Part shown: positions 59,301-64,000 of the stretch, in pieces
How the letters are laid out: every line of letters begins with the position of its first letter
How positions within the stretch are numbered: position 1 is the stretch's first letter
From: Astropecten irregularis
Lineage: Eukaryota; Echinodermata; Asteroidea; Paxillosida; Astropectinidae
DNA length: 64,000 nucleotides
Assembly: GCA_963971285.1 (NCBI GenBank)
Contig: OZ020255.1
Span: 12,234,931-12,298,930, forward strand
Direction of reading: 5' to 3'
Position numbers and translations under genes: made by a program
Notes under the pieces: model-generated
Database searches by the model: none
What the model was told of the DNA's origin: nothing
What the model saw: only the letters and a program-made list of their open reading frames with translations

Positions 59301-61599
59301 CAGTCCACAGGGTAATTTAGCCACAGAAAAATACTTTTATTTTGGCCTTTCCCCCTTTTTGATTAACTTATGGCACCATTCATTCTCGCACTGGATTGGT
59401 CGGCTTTTTTTTTTCAAACGTCTCTTTCTTCTTGCAACTCGGGATATTAAAAGGAGCCGACAGTCATGGGAAAACCACGGGAAGACTGCTATCAAATTCC
59501 AGTGATTTGCCTTCAAATCGTGGGTCTTATTCAGATCAATCTGTATATAGGTCAGCCCACAGGGAATATCATTGCTGAGTTGAAGGCTGAAGTAAAAGTC
59601 CAGATCGAAAACCCCAAGCTCAATCAACCTACATTTGGATGCGAACTAATTTCTGAACGACGCTGCAAACTCGAAATCACAAGAGGTTTCTTGGAAGCAG
59701 GCAGGTTTGTTTTCCCTTGGTCATCAGTTGTTTAATATTGCGAACGTTAAGCCTGATCTCCTAAAACAGATACCTCTTCAATATTGCCTTTGAAAAATGT
59801 ATTTACCTATTCATGTTGGTACTTTGTACTATTTATTGATTAATACTTTCTTTTACAATTTAAAATGTGTTATTTTTTAGATGTATTAATTGTAGCACAC
59901 GATAATGATAGGCTTACTTGTGATTGGCTAAAACGTACTCGTGTATGTTACTTAAAGGTATAATACATGATTCGTAATGGTCACAAAACAACACTGACAC
60001 TTTGTCTGATCCAATGTGTGCATGAAATAAGGAACCTGTGAAAATTTGAGGAAAACAAATGGAAAAAAAAAAATGGTTTTGATCTTGTTTTTACTCATTT
60101 CTGGATAAACACACCATTTCAGGCGAAAATATTGCAACAGTATGCTTCTACCAGCACCATCTTCATACCATGGAAGTTAAAGGTAAATCATGTGAACATT
60201 TTAGTTGGGTATGTTACCAATTCTGTACTGTACCTTAAGCGTTTTTTTTTTTCAAATTTATATTTCATTGAGAGCCAGATGCGTTTGTCGATCTTCCCAG
60301 AGAATGAGAAAGACGGAACAAACCTGAAACAACTGAAGACACATAGAGCGAACACGAGACAGCAGAAGGATAGGAATAGGCCCACAATCTCCATGGTTTT
60401 GGCTCCTTGAATAACATCCTTGTGGAACTAGAAAGAAAGAAGAGAATACTGTGATTCCTCACACATTCTGAAAATAAATCCCATTTAGGGCTTAGGGAAA
60501 CCTAGACCGGGGGCTAACGCTCATGCAGACAGGCCTTAAAAATTGGTTCGTTCAACCGGCACTATTACCAATGTTCGACACCATAAATAGGTTGCATGAA
60601 CCCATGAGTATCGCCATGTAGTTATAGTAGTATCAAATTGTGGTATCAATTTTTTAAGGTGATATCATACTTTGGTTTTTGTCGAAGAAGTACAGATTTA
60701 TCGTGGGCAAAAACATCAAGAAAGATACAGTTACAGTCATCTGTGAAATTCCAAGTCCCATACAGTGCCCACTTTTTTAGAAAATAGTGAAAAACGCCCA
60801 CGGTATGTTAAAATCTGTTCAAATTTTTTTTATTCTTCCGAAGATCAAAACTGTTTTGATGATATGCATGGAAAAGGGCGGGAAATCTGCTGCCACTAAC
60901 CGTAACGGTCCCTCCTGATGTTTTGATAATAGACAAATTGAGAACAGCTACTTTAGTCATGGATAGCAACCAATATTGGCATAGACCTATCCATTGCGTC
61001 CATATCTTAGAGCTCTGGAAAGTATTTTGTTACACGTCAATACAGTTTCCGTGTCAGTTACAATACAGTTTCAGTGAAATAATGAACCAAATTGGTATGC
61101 CCATGTACTCCAAACAATCACCGCAAATTGACCAAATAAATCCCTGATAAAAGAATGCGGAATTTTGGGACGATTTAAAAAAAAAAATTCATTTGAAACT
61201 CTGTAACGAAAAAAGAAAACAAAAATATTTCCCAATAGACACTGTTAAACCAAGTAACACAATTCGAGAATTCATTTCTTAACCGACCAAGCAAACGCTG
61301 ACAACATCGAACATCATTTTAAGGAAATGATATACATTCTCCTTTTGTGTGTGTGTGCATTTTCTGATTTAAGATTTGAGGTACAATCTATTTGTGGTAC
61401 AAAAAAAAGAGGAAGAAAAAGAAACAGAAAAGGCATGATAATTCCGAAAAGGCTTCTCGAACCAAAATTTGTATGCGAGTGCTTACACGAAGCTGCTCGT
61501 CAGTGGCCGCCAACTCTCCTCCTTCGTCAAGTCGGATGCAAGGCGAATAGTTGAACTGGATCCAGGTGCCGTTAACGCTGCACGTTGCCTCAACGAACT
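44329..61599 (-). CDS. CRH-receptor-like class B GPCR, 3' nine exons
   Basis: Exons on minus: 61599-61487, 60427-60324, 58346-58196, 57664-57511, 56638-56572, 55971-55899, 47773-47688, 45492-45306, 44454-44329 (TAA). Phases close, giving 352 residues; N-terminal exons are missing. Seen: end of the hormone-binding domain (CSVNGTWIQFNYSPC), TM1 (MEIVGLFLSFCCLVFALCVF), TM2 (LFSAYIARLTIEIIVG), TM3 with disulfide Cys (PLCVTLEVFREYT) and FAWMFIEGMYL, TM4 (YIVGWILGIPLTIAW), ECL2 CWFGYMYTP, TM5 plus ICL3 (NILRVLVTKLRESNTSET), TM6 (KAIKATFVLLPLLGV), TM7 (AYQGFFVAVLYCFMNAEV) and tail VRSVLRRRWSSWRSYH. The ICL3/TM6 block and FQGFFVSVFYCFLNSEVRS-like TM7 fit corticotropin-releasing hormone (DH44-type) receptors best. 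Known role: peptide-hormone receptor coupled to Gs/cAMP. A PDF or calcitonin-type receptor is less likely. Confidence 0.85.
44761..45193. mobile_element. ~430 bp MITE with ~64 bp terminal inverted repeats
   Basis: Left end CGGAACTCCACGAGTGCCAT through CCAGATAACCACAT and TTATCTCGCCAAGTCGA; the right end 45128-45193 is its inverse with few changes. Between them AAGTCGACTTATCCTGA-type blocks (TGTCGACTT, AAGTCGACTT) recur about eight times in both orientations. No ORF of note. Sits in the last coding intron of the GPCR gene. Confidence 0.75.
45640..47625. repeat. 33-bp minisatellite, ~2 kb
   Basis: About 59 units near GAGTCAGTCATCTAGTCAAC plus CAGCCAACTAGAC (33 bp). Variants: ACTGGAC for ACTAGAC, GCCATC for GTCATC, ATTCAACC or AATCAACC for AGTCAACC, and an 8-bp CAGCCAAC insertion. 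Each unit holds TAG in plus frames, so it is not coding. It fills most of the 45493-47687 intron of the GPCR gene. Confidence 0.95.
48135..48432. mobile_element. TTAA-ended MITE, family B
   Basis: TTTAAAGGTAAAATACATGATTGG then TAATGGTCACAGAACAGCAC; right GTGACCAATTCTGTACTGTG without the final TTAA. GPCR intron. Confidence 0.65.
50490..50770. mobile_element. GAGCCN-ended dispersed repeat
   Basis: GGGCTTGGGCTTGGGCTTAGG at the left; GAGCCGAAGCCAGAACCGA and GGAGCCGGAGCCAGAGCC hexamers at the right; between them AGCTTCTATTTTGATACC and ACAAGCTGAAAATAC match the 120-300 and 14085-14290 copies. Confidence 0.5.
51157..51698. mobile_element. ~540 bp element with 25-bp inverted ends
   Basis: Left AAAGGCTGGTTTATACTCGC then TGCGT; right, inverted, AAAGGCCGGTTCATACTCGC then TGCGT. 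The interior is CpG-rich with nested TACGCAGCG and CGAATGCG words. The frames inside show no transposase. Confidence 0.7.
52629..53023. mobile_element. TTAA-bounded MITE, family A
   Basis: TTAAAGTTACAATCATTCTTT to TACAAATAAGATAGTGCCTTTAA. Central GATCTCAAAGATCAAAAC hairpin and GGATAAATACAACATTTCAGG. Confidence 0.65.
54325..54698. mobile_element. TTAA-ended MITE, family B
   Basis: TTTGATTGGTAAAGGTCACA at the left; TTAACAATCCTGTACTGTACC then TTTAA at the right; centre TTTTGATCTTACGAAGATCA. The left end is disturbed by a small insertion. Confidence 0.6.
55264..55447. mobile_element. TTAA MITE, family A, left part
   Basis: TTAAAGGTAGTATCATACATT, ACAGTAAAAGTCATCTGTGAA, AACGGCCACGGTATT and a GATCTTTTAAAAGATCA hairpin. 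The right half is replaced by the GCTATATCAC element at 55452. Confidence 0.65.
55452..55611. mobile_element. Palindrome-ended MITE, GCTATATCAC family (copy 2)
   Basis: GCTATATCACCTGATTCGGGG to GCTTGCCCCGAATCATGGGA then TATAGC. Same core words as 21800-21964. Confidence 0.65.
56030..56361. mobile_element. TTAA MITE, family A (left end worn)
   Basis: GTTTTTGTCAAAGAAATG, ACAGTAACAGTCATCTGTGA and ACGCCCACGACATT on the left; ACCAAAGTATGACAGTACCTTTAA on the right. The long frames at 56186-56593 cross it and are not real genes; the GPCR exon 56572-56638 starts just beyond. Confidence 0.65.
59952..60238. mobile_element. TTAA-bounded MITE, family B (complete)
   Basis: TTAAAGGTATAATACATGATTC to TTACCAATTCTGTACTGTACC then TTAA. 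Ends 86 bp from the GPCR TM1 exon. Confidence 0.75.
60654..60850. mobile_element. TTAA MITE, family A, left part
   Basis: TTAAGGTGATATCATACTTTGG, ACAGTTACAGTCATCTGTGAA, AACGCCCACGGTATG, CCGAAGATCAAAACTG. The right half is missing. Confidence 0.6.
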
Positions 61600-61659
61600 C
61601 TGACATTACAAGGAAGTAAAAGGGCATTGTGGGATTAATGTGATACATGCATGGAGGCT

Positions 61660-62080
61660 TTCTCAAACCTGGACCCTTTTGAAGCTTCGGCTCAGGCTCC
61701 ATTTCTTAAATCCATTATACGTGTACAATTACGGGTATCAAAAAAGATCCTTTTTCTGCGGTTCGGCACTAGATTCTGTGGTTTGAAATAAAAAAATAAA
61801 AAAAACAGAGCTTCAGCTTCAATGGAAATCCATATATTTTCACCATAAAAATACCAGAGACGAAGCCGGAACCTGAGCCTGGGCCGAGGTTTGAGAAAGG
61901 CCATCATGGTGCTTTTTCATTGAAGCCTCAGTTCTTTTTTTGTTTTGGTTCAAACAAGATAATCTACTTCCGAAGCGCAGCTGAAAGTCTCTATTTTAAT
62001 TAACAATATCTTAGAATGGATTCACGAAACGGAGCCGGAGCCGGAGCCGAAGCCTGAGTCGAGCTTTGAGAAAAGCCCAT
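61660..62080. mobile_element. Two adjacent GAGCCN-ended repeat copies
   Basis: First (61660-61905): GCTTCGGCTCAGGCTCC to CGAAGCCGGAACCTGAGCC. Second (61925-62080): ends ACGGAGCCGGAGCCGGAGCCG. Both hold AGATTCTGTGG / CAGAGCTTCAGCTTCAATGG-type blocks or their inverse. Confidence 0.55.
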
Positions 62081-62502
62081 GATTATAGATGGGGGTGAAT
62101 TATACGAGGCGGATGGGATAGCATGATGGATTGGTTTGATGGATTGTAGGGCGAAGGAAGTAAACAGGGACTAAAGGATTACCAACGCAGGAAAGGGCCC
62201 TGAGAAACTCATGATTATATGATAAATGTATATACGAATTATGCATTAAGTGTATTATGAGTGTATCCTGATCACATCTAAACCGGTGATATTGTACATT
62301 GTATACCACAACTGGTGCATGGTACACGCCTCAAAGATCTCATATAATTTGCTCAACCTGATATCTGCCTCTCTAATGCTAATGGAACCAATCAGCGATA
62401 TAATTCATCATCTATGGCTGTAACCAGTTCACATTATTCACTATAAACTGCTGCAAACTGCTCATCGGCCAAAATAATTACCTGAAATTTATAAAATGTC
62501 TG

Positions 62503-62599
62503 GAGTTAGAAGGGCCTAACGCGTTTCGATCCTAGCAGGATCTGTATCTTTAGCCTTCGATAAAGCTCCTGCTAGGATCGAAACGCGTCAGACCCTCCT
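62503..62599. repeat. Foldback repeat with GTTTCGATCCTAGCAGG arms
   Basis: AACGCGTTTCGATCCTAGCAGG pairs with CCTGCTAGGATCGAAACGCGT across about 32 bases. A looser copy of the same kind lies at 57795-57905 (ACGTTTCGATCCTAGTAGGG with CTAAGATCCTGCTCAGAACC). Confidence 0.7.
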
Positions 62600-63593
62600 A
62601 AATCCAAGCAAGTTTACATGTTATTGCAAATGGTATTCAAACGTTTTAACCCAAACTAGGATATACTCTTCACTTTCGAAGGCAGAAATTCTATCTTTAA
62701 AATCAATAAAGAGCCTGCATGGTTGTTGAAAACAAAATTGTCTTTCTGCAATTGTATCCGTAAATTGTTGGTTGTAAATGGCCTGGCTCTGCAATGATTG
62801 ACACGGGGCGAGTGTCCACTCATTATGTTGTCTGGTCACTCATAAACATGCAACGGACATTTGGCGATACATGATATAAAGTAAACGGGCGACTACCAAA
62901 TGATAGCGCTAAACAAGAAAACGAGTTAAAAAGAGCAGGCTTCCAAAATCTTCGCATTATTGTACTTAAGTAACTAGAAACCACCACCAACTATAGCAAA
63001 TGTATTCCTCAAAGAAAGAGATACTGAAGATGTAGTGACGGATATTGCATCAGACAGTGACGCATGGTACACAGCAATAGCAACGGTACTAGAAAAGAAA
63101 ATGCGATAGCGTTCTAAATCCACACTCGACCGTGGCACTGCAATGCCCCCGGCCATGTTAATTGAACGTATACCCAGACTAAGAAAACAACATTGATTTC
63201 AGGCACTAGGCCGGCGTATTCTTTCACTGGGATGGCACCAATGATCGTTCTCATTGAGAGTTATGCAAATACATCCCTTAAGGGACCTGGACCAAAGTCC
63301 ATACCTCAAACAGTGATCTCTAAAATGCATTACCCCTATCCAGTCTTGACGGGACATCTTACAAAGGAAAATCTTACAAAAGTGTCATCGTCTGAAAGGA
63401 CACCAATGTTTGAGAGTGACCGACGTCCCTAGTGAATCCTTGAGAGAATTTGACCTCATGTCTCCGTTCATACGGAGTTCCTATATTCAAATTAAAGACT
63501 GTCAGGGTTACATCCCTGTTCAGACACATAAACATCAAGTCCGTCCTACTGGATTAAGTTAGCCAGCTGGTAGATAGTTAAGTTAAGACAGGT

Positions 63594-63930
63594 TTAAAGG
63601 GCATGCATGTACACCATTGGTAACAAACCAAACAGAAATGTGCAAAGATCTAAATAAAAATTTCAGGCTATAACGACAGTAATGGTAGAAACTGTAAAAA
63701 AATGTTCTGCCTGAAATGCTGTATTTATCCAGAAAAGAGTATAGCCAAACACCAACACGTTTTTGATATTGGCAAGAGACAGCTAGTCTCACACAATTTG
63801 GTATTACAATTGCAACTGTTTTTCGTCATTTCCAATGGTTTCCATTGATCGATTGAGCTGAAAATTTGAAAGGTTTGTTTTTATTTCATGACAAATTATG
63901 ACAACCCCGCAGGTGCTAAGTCACCTTTAA
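63594..63930. mobile_element. TTAA-bounded MITE, family A/B intermediate
   Basis: TTAA at both ends. Left CCATTGGTAACAAACCAAACAG combines family-B-like ends with a family-A interior (CTGCCTGAAATGCTGTATTTA, TTGATCGATTGAGCTGAAAA). Confidence 0.55.
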
Positions 63931-64000
63931 CGATGCTGTACATGCTTTTTAACTTGAACACCTAAGCACTGTGTCTACAATTTAATTTTGTCCCATAATC

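Larger units (their letters stand above)
61600..64000. other. Upstream of the last recognised GPCR exon
   Basis: Probably intron of the receptor gene, since exon 61599-61487 begins mid-codon with an AG acceptor. I found no exon for the first part of the hormone-binding domain (no CW..P or CP pattern with splice sites on minus). Contains only the repeats listed. The plus frame 63193-63432 has no recognised match. Confidence 0.45.

Noticed and set aside
63193..63432. 79-codon plus frame near the right edge
   Set aside because: No recognised domain, no splice context and no repeat evidence; cannot be supported as a gene.

Overview
This window is eukaryotic nuclear DNA from an intron-rich animal. 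Every real coding block is a short exon with GT/AG borders; one intron has AT/AC borders. The proteins read like those of deuterostomes. The many tRNA-derived SINEs and short inverted-repeat transposons, and the lack of any vertebrate repeat, suggest a marine invertebrate deuterostome, most likely an echinoderm. That assignment is inference. I see no bacterial operon, CRISPR array, rRNA or intact tRNA gene.

Layout. (1) 384-4005, minus: 5' part of CCDC93 (CCC/Commander endosomal recycling complex), running off the left edge. (2) 4810-8111, plus: an unassigned membrane-anchored ankyrin-repeat protein, head-to-head with CCDC93 across a short promoter with two CACGTG boxes. (3) 10593-16157, minus: complete CNOT9 (CCR4-NOT subunit), nine coding exons, 311 aa. 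(4) 17614-30025, plus: complete ATG9A-type autophagy scramblase, 22 coding exons, 806 aa, head-to-head with CNOT9. Its second coding intron is a U12-type AT-AC intron. (5) 30026-44328: about 14 kb without a recognised gene, holding 3'UTR, repeats and a large palindromic element. (6) 44329-61599, minus: nine exons of a class B GPCR closest to corticotropin-releasing hormone receptors. The N-terminal exons lie beyond the right part of the window. Its longest intron carries a ~2 kb, 33-bp minisatellite.

Exon borders were fixed by requiring splice signals, continuous reading frame and match to the known families. The reading phase closes exactly for all five genes. CCDC93 and ATG9A both act in endosomal membrane traffic and CNOT9 in mRNA deadenylation; CNOT9 and ATG9A are also linked on human 2q35, so part of this order may be ancient.

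Most non-exonic sequence is repeats: two TTAA-bounded MITE families in at least a dozen copies, a GGGGCCGATTTCAC-ended foldback family, other TIR elements, SINEs and minisatellites. I found no clear new multi-gene system. The best leads are the AT-AC intron, the unassigned ankyrin membrane protein, the paired E-boxes, and the shared structure of the TTAA elements.
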